From Zonotrichia leucophrys gambelii (lineage: Eukaryota; Chordata; Aves; Passeriformes; Passerellidae), in NCBI RefSeq assembly GCF_028769735.1, contig NC_088171.1:125944533-126008532 (forward strand): a stretch of 64,000 bases of DNA. The letters run 5' to 3'. Made by a program: the position numbers and the translations under genes. Each line of letters begins with the position of its first letter. The stretch's first letter is position 1. Positions 13,590 to 27,102 of this stretch are shown here, in pieces. The notes beneath the pieces are model-generated. The model was not told the origin of the DNA. It ran no database searches and saw only the letters and a program-made list of their open reading frames with translations.

Positions 13590-15777
13590 CCTAGCTAAGT
13601 GGGTAGTCAACCTCAGATGAAAATTATTTTTTGGTGACAATTGCCTAGCAATACAGTTGTCCTATTGTCTCTGCATAATTGGTTCTGTAGTGCCTTAGAT
13701 GATCTTGTAATGAACTGGAAAGGTTTTATTTAATGTGTGTTCTTCATGCATGCCACTGCTAGCAAATAACTATATCAAGTAGAAAATATTCTGCAGAATT
13801 AGGACCATGTTCAAAGTTTAATTCTCGATAAAAACTTTAGCAGAATGCCTGAATACCAATTCTACATCATTGATTTTTATATATATTTCAAAGGAAAAGA
13901 GATAAAAGTATTTTTAAAATTATGAACAATTTCTTTGTCTTCCCAAGAAAAGGATATTTAATTTTCTGAATTCTTTGAATGTGTAGTCTTTTTTATTTCT
14001 ATTTCCTACAATTTAACCTGGGTTTTGTTTTCATTTAAAGATTTTCTTCTCTTTTTAATAAGGAAGATGGAGTGTTCAATTATGCGGGTAGCAAAATACC
14101 CATCTGCTTGTTAGGATTTCCAAACTGCCCAATAATGCTTTGTCATTTCCCACCCATCAGCTCTTGGAAATGGTGCTCCTCCAAATGACAGTACAGCAGA
14201 AAAAACGTGATTGAAGTCACTCGACTCACTGAACACATCTGAGTCTACCAGCAAGATGCATCTGAACAGTCCAAATACTAAACAACTGCCAGTTGAGACA
14301 CTGATTGGCACAGCTAGCAATGATTCCTGGCCAACCTGCTTTCTGACAGCCACAAACTAGCTTTCCCCTCTTGATTGTCTTGCTTTCCTTGTCGTCTTGC
14401 TTACTGAACTTTGGGTTGTACATAACAGCTGACAGGTGTTTTCCCAGGGGTGATAAAAATGCCCTAGCTCAGTCATTATCTGACAGTTTTCAGGCTGTCC
14501 CACACCAAGGGAGTGATAGATGGGCCATAAGACAAGTAGGCAAACAGTTACACTTGGCAAAATTGCAGGCTTTTCTGGAGGGGAGGAAACAGTCAATCTC
14601 ACGATTGCACTCTGCCTGACACTACCCAACTATTTGCAAAGTGCATTCAGAGTGTTCAGACAAGGAATGGGGTTGACTGGCAAAAGCTGAGAAGAAAGGG
14701 CTAAATGTCAGGCTCTTTGTGGGAGCTCTGAAAGATCCTGGCAGATGAAGTAAAGTCTGCAATGCAGAATGACGAAAGAGTGATGGAAGCCAGGAAGCAG
14801 GATGGCAGTAGTGCTGCAAAGGGTTACTTTTAAAAACTTTTATACTAGTTTGAATCAGTTTAGACTTTAAATTCAGCCCTTAAATTAATTGCTATTATTT
14901 ACATTGTTGAATTTTATTAAAAGCGTTAAGGACTATTGCAATTTTTACAGAATAGGATCTGTACAGTTGGTTCTCTCTACGGATGATTTTCAGCCTTTTT
15001 AAGCTTAGGGAAGCTGATTTCAACAGCAGTTCAGTGCTAGGAGAAATCCGAGTGCATGAGTGGGCCACATTTTATAGTAACATGCAGGAAAATGCACAGG
15101 AGATGTGATACATTCACAAGTCTTAAAGCACGATCTCACATAGCACACTTATATATATCCAAACTGGTGACATCTGCATAAGCGAGGTATAGAGTGGGTG
15201 GAAAATTGCCTAAACTGCCAGGCTCAAAGGATGGTGAACAGTGGTACAAAGTTCAACTGGTGCTTGGTTACTGTTGATGTAGCTCAGGAATCCATAGGGT
15301 TCATGCTCTTAGTTTTGACACCGTTTGAGTGGCATGTCCTCTCAGAAGCCTGCAGGTGGCCCAAAACTGCTGATTTGGGATGATCGACTCATTTCTGGCC
15401 AGGGCTGATATTGTGATGAGCATGGACACCATGGAGCAACGTCCCAGCAGAAACCTCATGACTGAACAAGGCACCAAGGAGTGTAAATGCTTTCATGTTA
15501 CATTACAACAGAAATTGTTGGGCTGGTTTTCAGAAGCCTTAAGCAGACCTGTCAGTGCCCATACCAACAACTCTACTCAAAGGAGCACAAGCACCCTTTC
15601 TTTCTTATTTTGTTTTCAGGTTGTAGTTTTTATCTACATTCCTGTAGATTTTACTGTAGTATTATCTTCAAACATTTTTACATTATTTATAGAGCTTTAA
15701 GTTGAAAGAACATCAGAAGCTTCAGAAAAAGAGAAGAAATAAAAAATAGAATACGAAATGAACACTTGTAGGACTCT

Positions 15778-15798
15778 AAATCTCTAATTTAGAGATTT
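15778..15798. repeat. Perfect 21-bp inverted repeat
   Basis: The arms aaatctctaa and ttagagattt are exact reverse complements, separated by a single t. A transcript could form only a very tight hairpin. It is most likely a chance or slippage-derived palindrome. Confidence 0.9.
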
Positions 15799-17270
15799 TC
15801 TCCCTAAAAAATAAACCTTACTTATTATTATAATCCCATCAACTTTAATGACTTTCTCTAGGAGTGGTAGTATTAGGACAAATAGATGAAAAGATGATAT
15901 AATCCTATAATTTGAAATAAGACACAACTTGAAGAATTTCAAATTGGTAGTCTGGTTTCTAGGACGAAGAGCAGAAATACTTCAACTAACACAGTGTGAA
16001 CACCCAACAATTACCTCACTTTTGAACTTTGAGACAAGAGTGAGGAATTCCACTGTTTATCATTCTTGCCCGAATAACTCTGCAGTTAGAATTTAAAATT
16101 TCCATGAAGGCACAGCCTTACCTATTAGTTAGATTTTGTAAGATGTGTTTTTTTTTAAAAAATAGCTAATAGTTTTTTATCTCTTTCATTATTTAATTAT
16201 GGATTAACTAAATCTCTTTAAACTCACACAGAGTTTAAATTCTATATACAGATAGTGAAGGTTTATTATAATGCTAAATTCTGTCATGGCTGTGCCCAGC
16301 TAAAGATAGATGTTATCTGAATTACTCAATTATTGGTTTGTCCCTAATTTTAAGATTACAGCTAGCCTAATCCAATCTGAACAAGGTACCTTGCAGGCCA
16401 GTTTTCATATTGTTATACTGGTTTCTTATCATTACTGCAGACTGACAGACTAATAGAGATATAGAATCAAATCTAATAGAATAATATATGCTTTAAAACA
16501 CAGCTAAGAATTTTAAATACATGTTCAATGACCTCCAAACACCACCATGTTGAATGTGCTTCCAGAAGGTCTCTCCCTATATCCACGTAAATATTCTGAC
16601 TAATAATAGATCACATCAGGTCAGTTGGGGCTGAAAGTGAATTTATCCACTTTAAGAAGGAGAGGAAGAGTTGGAGCTGTTTAAAAAATAAGCATGGCAT
16701 ATCTTAAGTTCCAAATTTGAGTTTAACCTGAAGTTACATACATTTCTGAGTTGGCTCGAGTTCTCTTTAGCATCTGGTGTTTTACAATATAAACTGATAG
16801 ATAAACAAAGAAACTCATGGCATTCTAGACTATCCATATAAAAATTGTTCAGAAGATCTCGGGAGAATTTAAGACTCAGCTGCTATTATCATAACAGTTC
16901 CAATTAGAAATAATCATCAATTAAGACTCTAGGTATTCTGAAGCTCAAGCAAGAGGAGAAATCTTGTGTTGGTAGTTACTAAATAACGGAATTCTGAAGG
17001 AAATTAGAATCTTATATGTGCTAAAACAATAGTTGAATTTAAAATCTAATCTCAGCTGAAAGGGGGCAATGGGAAATATAGATTAAAGAATGATATCAAA
17101 TGATGGTCAAAAATAAATGCATTTATTGCAATTGCCACTTAGCACAACTAAGACACTTTTATCAAAGCTATATTAGTAAATAAAATGGGCTTTGATCCAA
17201 AAGATCTAAATATTTTTCAATTTCATGGCCTAAAGTTCACAGAATAAAATAATCTTAATAAAAATATGAC

Positions 17271-17292
17271 TTTACACAGATTTTACACAGAT
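17271..17292 (+). repeat. Exact 11-bp tandem duplication
   Basis: tttacacagat is repeated twice without a spacer, and related acaca/cagat words continue for about 50 bases. This looks like local slippage. Confidence 0.85.
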
Positions 17293-18469
17293 AAAAAACA
17301 GAAAACACATAACATATTTTTACACTTATAAAACACAGAATGTTTTACCTTCTCTTTTTAGTTTAAACAAAGAAGTTGTTTCATTTATGATCAAGAAGAT
17401 GGAGCATGTGGAAACCATACAGGACAGTGACAGGGTTCTGTGAAGTTAATGACTTAGAAGGGCAAATTCATCCTTCTCTTATCAGGTTTTAAATGGTTAT
17501 GGCATTACAAACACTCTAACACTCTGTTAGTATGTAATTAATGATTATTAATTTGGACTATAAAGAAGGTAAACTGTGCATTTATCTTTATCAATCAATA
17601 ATACTTTAGGTCATGATATGGTTTGAGATCAATCTTTTTCATCAATATTTATACTAAAAATTTTTAGACATCTTCCATATGAGAGTCTTTGATCTTTGTA
17701 AGACTTCCAAATAGGTTATGGCATTGGCAGAACTTTAGGTAGTGCTGTCCTCCCATTGGTCTTTTTTCTCTCTTTCAACTCCTGGCCTTGTTCTCTGCAC
17801 CTTGGTGCTATCTCTCTCTTCTCTCTCCTGTGTAAAGGGACCACAGAAAAGAGCTTCAGGTCTGTGAGTTTGGAGTCCAGCTTTCCCTCACCATCTCTGG
17901 TACTCTTCCGTCTTCATGGAAGTTTCTGTAGTTTCCTCTTTTCTCAGTAATTCATACCTGACATTGTGCTGCCACCCTCATTATCACTACTTTAATTGGT
18001 TTGGAGCTGTCATTTGGAAAACAGTAATGCAAATGCTCAGTATTTTAAAAATTTTATTCTAGGTAAGCACTATTGTATAGATATGTGTTATAAACACATT
18101 TCTTGCAGAAAAGAGGAGATTCTGGTTTTTCAGTGCACAGAAAGTTGTTGCAATGTGAGTAAATGTTGTTCATTATTTTGTATCATAAAAGTGAAAAGAC
18201 CTAACTAGGAAAACAACATTCTGAAATCAGTTTCATCTGTAGTGATGCCTGTATAAGAAAATGGGTTTTATGTGCTGCTTTGCCTTATGATGCAGAGTAT
18301 TTTACAAAAAATAAAAATAAAGCTGAATCTCTGTTTAACACTGAAAAAGTAAGAAAGCACACAGTCATTTGTCTGTCACCCTTAGTCAGTCTGCTTAGTA
18401 GGTCGCAGTCTAATCAGCATTTTTTCAATGTACCATCCCTAGGGCAATAGTCGCTGAATTATAAAATAT

Positions 18470-18490
18470 AATAAATAAATAAATAAATAA
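18470..18490 (+). repeat. (AAAT)n microsatellite, about five units
   Basis: Tandem AAAT units follow an AT-rich lead-in. It is a simple tetranucleotide repeat. Confidence 0.9.
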
Positions 18491-18629
18491 GGATTTCACC
18501 TTTTAAGTCTTGATCGAAGGATAGAGGGGTTATGCTGTACCTTCTAAATTATAAGGGTACAGCTGCATGTTTATTCACAAATTTTCCTGTTAAAATTTAA
18601 AAAACACAAAACATTAGAGGGTTGGTGCT

Positions 18630-18755
18630 TTCTTGGTTTGTGTTTCGTTTGGTTTTCTTTTTGGTTTTTTCCCCATTTCTTATTTCATCATTTGGTGAGT
18701 TGCTTTGGTTTTTTGGTTTGTTTGGTTTTTTTTGTTTTTTGGTTTTTTTTTTCCT
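18630..18755 (+). repeat. T/G-rich low-complexity tract (TTTGG/TTTTGG)
   Basis: About 125 bases are built from T-runs broken by GG, with few other bases. It reads as a degenerate TTTGG-type simple repeat. The opposite strand gives a Lys/Asn/Gln-rich open frame that is only a by-product of composition. Confidence 0.8.
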
Positions 18756-18759
18756 TTAG

Positions 18760-21700
18760 TAAGCATATATGTAATTTGGTTTTGTAAGGCAAAAGGAGAA
18801 TAAAAAGAAAATATCTGATGACCCACTAAGATTTTAAGTCTCAAAGGTATTGTTAAATAGAAGTACACTTATAGGTAGAGCTAAGCAGAACATAAAAGAT
18901 TGCAAAACTTTACAAATTTACCACCACTCTCACAAGGTCAGTGACAGGAACAAGAAATATATAAAGATGTCATATTGCTGTTCTTGGTTTCAGAATGACA
19001 TATCTAGTATGGAATGAGTGTAGAAGAATGAGGGTTTGGATGATGTCACTCTCAGGTTGTAAGTCGTGCAGTGTACAACTTGAATGCTAAATTTGAAAGT
19101 GAAAGAGAAGTGTAGAAAAGCCTTTCCTTGCAACACAGACAAATCAGAATTGTTGAATATCTTTCAGAAAAAGAAATGATTAGTTAAAGTGTTCAACCCT
19201 AAGTTATTTTGCCCCTTCATGAGTCTTTTTTGCTTTTTCCTTTTTTTTTTTATTTTCTTGTAAAGGCCAGGTTACCCTTTTAAAAAAAAAACATAGTATT
19301 GAATATTGCACATTGTCCACCTGGAGGTAAAACTACACATAAGCAAGGGACCCTGCAAACTATGAAAGGTTGACAGCCCTGCAGTGTCACTGTCCTTACG
19401 ATGAATATAGACATCTTACTTAGAAAAATATGAGAATACCAGATTCTTTCATTTCTGTTTTCTTCACTCTTCACTGTTTTCATCCTCTTCAGGAAGCAGC
19501 AGATAAAATCAGTGTTGGTGAGAGATAAGTGATATGGCACCAGGGAAAGTGCGGAAAGTCACAGGCTCAGGTGTGCAGACCCTCCACAAAGCTCTGAGGA
19601 TGAAGGGCAGCTGGTAAAGCTGCAGATGTGATAACCATCCACCACAAGCTTCACAAAGTACCCAGTGCCAGTGAATAATCCTTTGATATCAAAGCTAGCT
19701 AATTGTTGCACACATGCAAGGACTAGGGATTTCTCAGCGGACAGAGAGGACAAGAGCCATGTCAAGCCAATCTCTAGTGACAGACAGATCCCTGCTTAGT
19801 CCTGTCTTAAGAGAAGGCTCCAGCCAGACATTATCTGGAGGAATTTGGGCAAAAACTTTTCAAGACTTTGGTTTAATGTAGCTCTCTTGCCACTGAATAG
19901 GAAAACAAGGGTGCCTGAGTCACTGCCTTAAGGGGTGAAATGGTCTTAAGCACGCTATCTTCCTGTCTACCCTGAGTGTGCTCTGACAGGAACAGGGTAT
20001 GTGAGGCAGATTCTTCTTTGGGAACGTCACTGACAGCTTTGAAAGTCATATTCATACTGAGTGGAAGGAATTTCAAGGTGTTCTTGTACAACATGTACAT
20101 TTGGGGATATGTTTGTGTCAAAATATCATTTCAAGTAGACCTTGCTGCAGTGAGAGAACAGGCCTTTGAGAGTGCTCTGTCACATGGGAGTCCCACCAGT
20201 CCCCCATTCTCTTGTAACTGGAAGTATCTATCCATAAAAAGAAATAGATGTTCAAATAATGTCACAGTGAAGTTTGCAGTATCAGTAAAAGGCAAAATGT
20301 CCATGTCTATAAAAAGCAGGTTTCATCATCTAGTAAGAGAGACTAGTATTTCCCTCCTACAGAAAGCTAGAAGTCATGGAGAATTCCTTGTAGAAAAAGG
20401 GGAGTCTAAAATACTTAAAAATACATAAAGATTCTTGAAATCTAGGAGGAAATTCTGTAGTAAAGCTGAGTAAAATGAATTTATAAAACTCTTGTTATTT
20501 CCATAAAAGAAGACCACTTTGAATGTGTGTGTTGAGGCCTGCTGAATAAAAAAAAAATTAAAAATAGGAGATGAAAGAGAGGAAGGGAATAATTCATTAG
20601 CAGTCATGATTGCATTTAGTCTGTGGTGCTAATTTATGTCTTAATTTTGTCTTGAAATTACTTGAATGAACCATACAAGGTAAAACAGGAGGAAACTAGG
20701 ATGAATATCCAGAATCCTTGTTCCAAAGATGAAGGACTGCTGGGGTATGGTGCATGTTTTCCTCATTACTGGATCATTTGTCTTTATGGCTCCTCTCCTG
20801 GATCTCAGAGATGTGACAAATGTATAAGAGACCTCTCCAGCATTTCTACCTTCCTGTTTTCTTACCAGTTCGCAATCCAAATGAAAATCCCAAGTTTCTT
20901 AAGGGCTGAGGTCCATAAAGCAATCTTCCTCTTCCTTCCCCTTTTCAGAGTGAAGCTTTATCTAGAGTCCATCCCCATGCTGGGGGCAGTTGCTGCCCCA
21001 GCGGCTCCCACTAGCCACAAACTTCACTCCCTCTATGCAGTCCTTGCCTCTGTTTCTCACATTGCTACAGGAGATAAAAATCAGCAGCAAAAGCAAGATA
21101 AGAAGGAAATAACATCTCCCCTATCTGGTAGCAGGATTATTCAAGTCTTTAGTAGATGTAAGTATGTAGGATCTTAATAATATGGAACATTTTAATGAAC
21201 CTCCTCATGGTGATGATGGTGTTTTTGCATCTGTGCTGGAGACACATCCCATTTAAAGAACATCTACTGAAGTGTACTACAAAAATTCCAATAGAAAAAA
21301 GAACAAAAAGATTTATGGTGGATTGTTGTTGGAATCATGTCTGTTTTGATAAGAGAGGTTCCAGTGGCCCTACTGTGATAATGTTACATGGCGTGCTCAT
21401 AATGCAAGTGTTAAAGAGATAAAAACAACCATGCATGCACACTGCGTTTTGTAAAATATTAAAAAGTCACATATTTGCATATTATACAGCTGGTTGCAAA
21501 GCCATCAATCATCACATTATCTGTACATTGAGGATGATAAATGGCTTTCATTCTAATGAGAGAATCTAATCACATGGAGAAATGAAGAGGGCACACAGCA
21601 AAAACGTTTTGGATCCAAAAGCTATAGATTATTATTGCTACTATACATTTGTCTCTGATTTGGAGACTTCTGCACTTTATTTGTACACATGCCTTTCTAC

Positions 21701-24190
21701 AGTCATGATTTTGAGAGAAGGTTAGATTTTTTTTATTATTCTTAATAAAATGACAATGAAAAAGCAGAAAAAGGTTAAAAATATTAAGCAACTTGGAATC
21801 AGGATATGTGAATTTCTCTAAATTACCTAGGACAGTCCATTTATTTTCCATCCCTGAAAATGTGGCAGCAGAAAAGGAGACAAAGGTTAAGAAAAGGAAA
21901 GTAGAAGCCTCCTACTTAGGTATTTTTGTAAACTACCTAACACAGCTCTGTAGCAAATGACTCTGTACTACATTACTTGCCTGCTAGATAAGAAAGTGAG
22001 GTACTTATAAAAATGTAATAAATTATAAACTCTTTCATATAGCAATAATCATAACTAGGTAAATATAGTCATTAAAAGTAATGCCAATTATTATGTTTAG
22101 AATTCTCTTATGGTCCAGTTGGAGGGAGGTAAGATCACCCAGTACAAGGTGAAAAAGAAAAGGAACAGCATTCTAATGGGATGCAATGGATACAGACACC
22201 TGTGTGGGAATGGAGAGGACGAAGGCAGAGTGACAGAGAGGTTTGGACACTGAGTAGCTGCACAAGTGAGTAATCAAAAAAAAAACCAAAAGGGCATTTA
22301 ACAAAATATTTGTATTTCTATATCTAACTTTCAGAATTGATTTGTCACTTTACATTGTTTCCTCAATGTATTCAAGGCTGTTATATTTTAAATTTTAAAA
22401 ACCAAAATTAAGCAGCTGTCATTCAATATGAGTGATGTCATCTAGTGTCTTAGATCCTGACCTGCAAAAAAAAAAAAAAAAAAAAAAAGAACTTTCAGGA
22501 GAGAGGAAATTGAAAGAAAGATGCATGAAGTAAGCAGATATTATCTGACCACTAATACAGATTTGCTTTTAAATTTGGGGGAAATATTTTTAGGGTATTT
22601 TTTTTATGTATGCATGTCTCAAAAGATATTTAGATTATAAGTAAAAGCCCAGTATTCCAGTATTTGAATATCCCCTAATTTCTGTCACAGCTTCCTCAAA
22701 AACTGTATATATGAAGTATAGAAGAACTGGATCCTCACAAGCTAAATGTCTGCTTACAGAACATATCTTTATTCAACCATGTGTCTTTGTAGTGTATTTA
22801 TTGGCTCTTCAGTTATAATACTGCAGCTGTGAAACACTCATTAATACACTGATGCCTTACTGATGTGTTCCTTTGGAATATAAAATGTTACAGTGTGTTT
22901 ACAGTATTTCTCTTTCAACCACAAAGCTCAGCAACATTCAGTTCAGAGTTTTTACAAAACCACTCACTTCTGGTTTTTGTAGTCCCAAATACGGTTTTAC
23001 CTGACACACTTTAAAGGTTATTGTGGTTCAGAGTCTTTATTAAAGTGTTTTGTTATTTTTCAAGTATTACATGACACTTGAAAGACATATAGAAGATTAT
23101 AACTAGTGAATGCCTATACCGTAGAGTCTATTCTAAGACAGTATGCATTCTCTGGTATGGAAGTTTGTGCAAGGATGAATAAGGAGAAGAGCTGCTATCC
23201 CATGAAATAAAAAACATGCACTCATTTTCTTTTCAATGTAAGACACAAATCTGCTTTTGCAATGCATTTTCCAAATTAAAAAAAAGATCATAAAAACAAA
23301 AAAATTGGTATAGCTTCCTATTGTTAAAAAGTGAATTAGTACAAGTACTCTTCAGATATAAAAGCAGAGCACTTTTTTGACTGACTCAAACTAAGTGAGG
23401 AGGCCAGGAAGACAATAATGCATGTATAATGCATCCTGTCTGTAAAAAATAAAATAGAAGAAATTTACCCTGGTCTCAAAATACCTTTTTGTTTGCGGAG
23501 AATCTGCACAGGATTTCCTATGTACCTTCTCATAGGAAGAGTACTGAAATGAAAATAAAATGAAAAAAACGAAAGAGTAAATATTGCCAAGGAATGACAT
23601 TCTGGAAATCTGTTGCTCTCAACTCAAGCAGAAGCTTCAGTCCTGAGTTTTCTTTAACTAGGATATAAGCCATGATTTTTTGACTCCTGGTCGCTTACAC
23701 TGTTCTTCAGTACATGGATTAATTTACAAAAGGGCTTAGGTGGTGCCACCGCACAGTGTAGGAAGGGATCCTTTCATGGGACAGATCTCTCCAAGTGCAT
23801 AAAGAAGTGTTTCTAGGTATGAAACACAAATCTTTAAATGACAACAAACCTGGAGCATTAGAAGAGTTTTGATATAAACAACAACTGGGAATTTAGAACA
23901 AGATCTGAAACCTTTTCAGTTAAGTTGTGACTTTCTAATACTGCTTGCACAAAATGTGTGCTATTTAAGTCTGTAATGATCTCTGCTGAATTGGTCAGTA
24001 CATATCAAAAAGATATTTTGTTCAAAAGGGACAAAAACAAAAATGACAAGAAAGCATTTCATTTCAGCAGTTTGACCATAGCTGAATAACAATTGTTAGT
24101 TATAAAATAGGATGCTTTTTTCTTTTGAAAGAGTAAACAAAGAGCTCAGCTATAGTAGTTTACTGTTACAATGCAATGAATACTTAAACC
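18760..24190. other. Noncoding, no gene supported
   Basis: This contains the longest open frames in the window, near 19,976-20,428 and 20,662-21,177 on +. Their products have no recognisable domain, signal peptide or repeated structure, and opposite-strand frames overlap them. They are treated as chance frames in slightly GC-richer DNA. A 23-base poly-A lies at 22,466-22,488. The rest is AT-rich unique DNA. Confidence 0.5.
22466..22488 (+). repeat. Poly-A tract, 23 A
   Basis: This is an uninterrupted A run. No AATAAA lies just upstream and no target-site duplication was found, so it is not called as a retrocopy tail. Confidence 0.9.
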
Positions 24191-24199
24191 TGTTTGCAT

Positions 24200-24760
24200 T
24201 GTAATTAAGAAAAAATGTGTAACATTAACTGACATTTGTTTCTCCGATGTAGTCTTCTAATCTGGAACTTTATTATCTTCAGTGTACATTTATCCAAGGT
24301 TAACCATAATAAATGCATTGTATAATACTCTTTTATATACTTCATAAATACAGCCTTACATAATGAGCACATGGATTTGAATGCAGTCAACAGATTGGCA
24401 AATATTTTAGCCATACATAATCAAATTGCTGAGGGTTTGCATTAATCTGTATATTAAACCTTGGCTTTTTGGAGCACTAATTTTTATTTAATATTGAATT
24501 ACTTAGTGCCTTCAAGATCTATTTTTTATGCCTGTTTATTGCATGGCTATGTACATTAGCAGCAGAAATCAATTGGCAAAATGGAACAGAGTTTGAAAGT
24601 GAAGACAATAATATTGCTGTGGCCAAAACCACACATCTCCAGGCCTGTCAAAGATACCAATTTAATCAAGAGAATGTGACATTGATAGGGCTTCACTGCA
24701 GGTAACACTGCAGCATTAAGAATTTTGTCTTTTAGTTACTCCTACAAGCCTTTTAATGTA
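24200..24760. promoter_or_regulatory. Candidate conserved noncoding block
   Basis: This repeat-free, AT-rich, high-complexity sequence holds spaced TAAT/ATTA cores (for example gtaattaag near 24,201 and gcattaatc near 24,440) and a ctgcag...ctgcag pair near 24,698-24,715. The texture is like that of vertebrate ultraconserved enhancers. This is an inference with no conservation data. Confidence 0.2.
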
Positions 24761-27050
24761 AGTTTCCATTCTATTTGACTCCAAATCCAAAACTACAGAC
24801 TCTAACCAATGTATTTCATTCACACAGAAGTAAATCATTAAAACTAGCTTTCCAAATAGGATTAAGTGTCTTTGTTTGGAGCATGACCTTACATGCAGGT
24901 GTTTTTATTAGCCTGAGTGTTTATAAGTAGATGACACAGCTGAAATAGTAAGCAATAATCATTATATATCTGGCTCCTCTGTGTCAAAATTCATTGCAGT
25001 AAGAGAGAAAGTGAACATTTTATCAGTCTCCCTGTGTTTGAAAACAACTTAATTATTTCAGAGGGGAAAAAAAAGCCTGTTCATGAAGAAAAATAATAAT
25101 GTTCACTTAGAGCTCCACAATGAGTTGAAGGATACTGTAATAACAAAACCATTGCATTTACTTGCAGGGTCAAAACCAAGCAAATTCAGTTCTTGTGTGC
25201 TTAAGGCAATAACATCCTGATGATGAGACTGTGTTAACGAATATGTGAAAGAGACCTCATGACCTTTCATTATTTTTTCTGAAGCTCTTGTACATTTCAT
25301 TGTATCAAGGATGCCATTATTTCCTCACTGATTTGGCTATGAGATTGTAGTTCTTAGTAGAAAAGGTAATTTCTTTTAAAATGAGTATTTTGTTTTAATC
25401 TATACTTTCCTGCTTTACAGAAGTCAATTTTTGCTAGTAAGCAGTTAGCCCAATAATTGCAGCAGAATATGTAAAAACTGTCAGTTCATGTCACTTCAGA
25501 GTTTGGGCCTATTGAAAATAATTAAATTTTAGTGCTTATATTTAAGATCCCGTCAATATACTGTTAAAACTGTACTTCCAGTACAGCAGAAAGTGCTTTG
25601 GCTAGCTTGTGTTCCTTGTGGTCCCCTTTTTCCAATCTTGCCTTAGAAGAAAACTAAATATGTAAGCATGGTACCATGCTTTGAGAGCTGGTAATTTCTT
25701 TATAAACATACTGCCATATTTTCTATTACTGAAAATAAAACATTTTTGTACTTGGAATAGAAATCCTTGAAATTTCTGATCATCCCAAGTCCTTATGGGC
25801 GTTTTCTCTGGAGAAGGAGAAAACTGTCTTTTACACAAATCAATCTTCCATTTATGATAAAGAGCTTCAGTTTTCAAAACTGAAAATTGGTCTAAAACTC
25901 CAAGTCCGTATGCTGCTGTTATAGGCAATCATTCAGCTGCTCCTGTTCCAAGCTATTCAGTATGAATGTAAGAATGATTCTCCTTGTCTCCAAAAGGAGA
26001 AAATAAGATTAGCTCTGTGGTTAATTAATAAGCTCTGTGTGCTTTTCTATGAAGTGCATCGCATCACTTTAAATTCAAGGATTATCAGGTTAGGTATATT
26101 TATTAAATGTGAAATAGGATTCAAAGACAGGCAGGATGAAATGTTGTTTAAGTAACTTGGCTAAGAAATGCTACATTGCCTGATTAAAGCATTATCACAT
26201 ATTCTTGTTTGGTGCCTTGCTTTACAAAATTCACAATACAGCCTGATTCTGCCTGTCCAGTCTCTAGCAGGTGAGAGATTTCTGGGATGGAGGCAGGCTG
26301 AGCACTCTTAATTTTTCTACTAACTGCTGAAGTATTTAGTACTTTTCCCAAGAAAAGGCAGAAGCAGACCACAACAGTAATGTGTTACAGACAGGTTGGT
26401 CCCAGTGGGAATTCCAGACAACAGGAAAAGGAAGAAAAGTGTTCCAGTTTAGATGCATTATTCCCCTAACTAATCTGTTTGTGAAGCTGGCCCTGGAAAG
26501 ACCCTCAGAAGATCCATTTCCCTACTTTGAGTCTGATTCAGTGATTTTGGTCCATTCTTGGCAGACATCTGGTTCAGGTTTCAATCTTCCAAAAAGAGGA
26601 ATTCCATCATCTGCGTAAGAAATGCAATGCAAGAATCACTTTATGCTCATTAAAATGATGACTTTGTTTAATATTCTATCCAGACTCCGATAACAATTGA
26701 TAATTTTATTTTTTTAATATTTGGAGGTTTTAAAGTCCTTTTCTCTCTCTCTTTTCTAGACATTAGATATTTCAGCATTTCTCAGTACATCATCTTTTTT
26801 AAACTTTGGAACATTTTTATGTCCTTCTCCATGTTATTTTCTTATAGCACTGCAGAACAAAATGCTAATCTAATGGGTGCCAGACTGCTGGCTAACTACA
26901 AATGAATAATTGTTCTAACTTGCTAAAAACTCTTGTCTTCATATATGAAATTTAAAGATACAACATTGAATGCACTTGGAAAAATTTTTAAAATGTGTTT
27001 CTTAACACAAGATAATGGACCCTCTTTTTTTGCTTTTGCCAAAACACTTT
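24761..27050. other. Noncoding, nothing specific seen
   Basis: This AT-rich unique DNA has several short frames on both strands without recognisable content. I see no repeat, RNA gene or exon. Confidence 0.55.
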
Positions 27051-27102
27051 GGGCCAGATAATCCTTGAGATCCCTTCTGCCTTGGTATTCTATGATTCTA
27101 AG
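27051..27102 (+). mobile_element. CR1 LINE 3'-terminal fragment
   Basis: The stretch reads gggccagataatccttgaga, then a piece like CR1 'tcccttctgcctt', and ends in tattctatgattctaag. The ending matches the ATTCTATG short tandem unit that terminates avian CR1 elements. Only about 50 bases of the 3' UTR remain, as is typical of 5'-truncated CR1 copies. Confidence 0.75.

Larger units (their letters stand above)
13590..18460. other. Noncoding, palindromes and short repeats only
   Basis: The stretch 14,100-14,800 is GC-richer than its flanks, so it has open frames on both strands, none with a recognisable domain. The rest is AT-rich. It contains an exact 21-bp palindrome (15,778-15,798), a 12-bp palindrome caaggtaccttg (16,382-16,393) and an 11-bp tandem duplication (17,271-17,292). 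No gene is supported. Confidence 0.55.

Noticed and set aside
19976..20428. Open frame of 150 codons on +
   Set aside because: It has no domain or family resemblance. Opposite-strand frames overlap both its start and its end. Length alone is within chance for 64 kb.
20662..21177. Open frame of 171 codons on +
   Set aside because: It is the longest frame, but the product has no recognisable domain, mixes low-complexity words, and is overlapped by an opposite-strand frame. No splice or promoter context supports it.
22466..22488. Poly-A as a retrocopy tail
   Set aside because: No nearby polyadenylation signal, no recognisable transcript upstream and no target duplication.
24698..24715. microRNA-like hairpin (ctgcag...ctgcag)
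   Set aside because: The stem is only about five to six pairs long, too short for a miRNA precursor.
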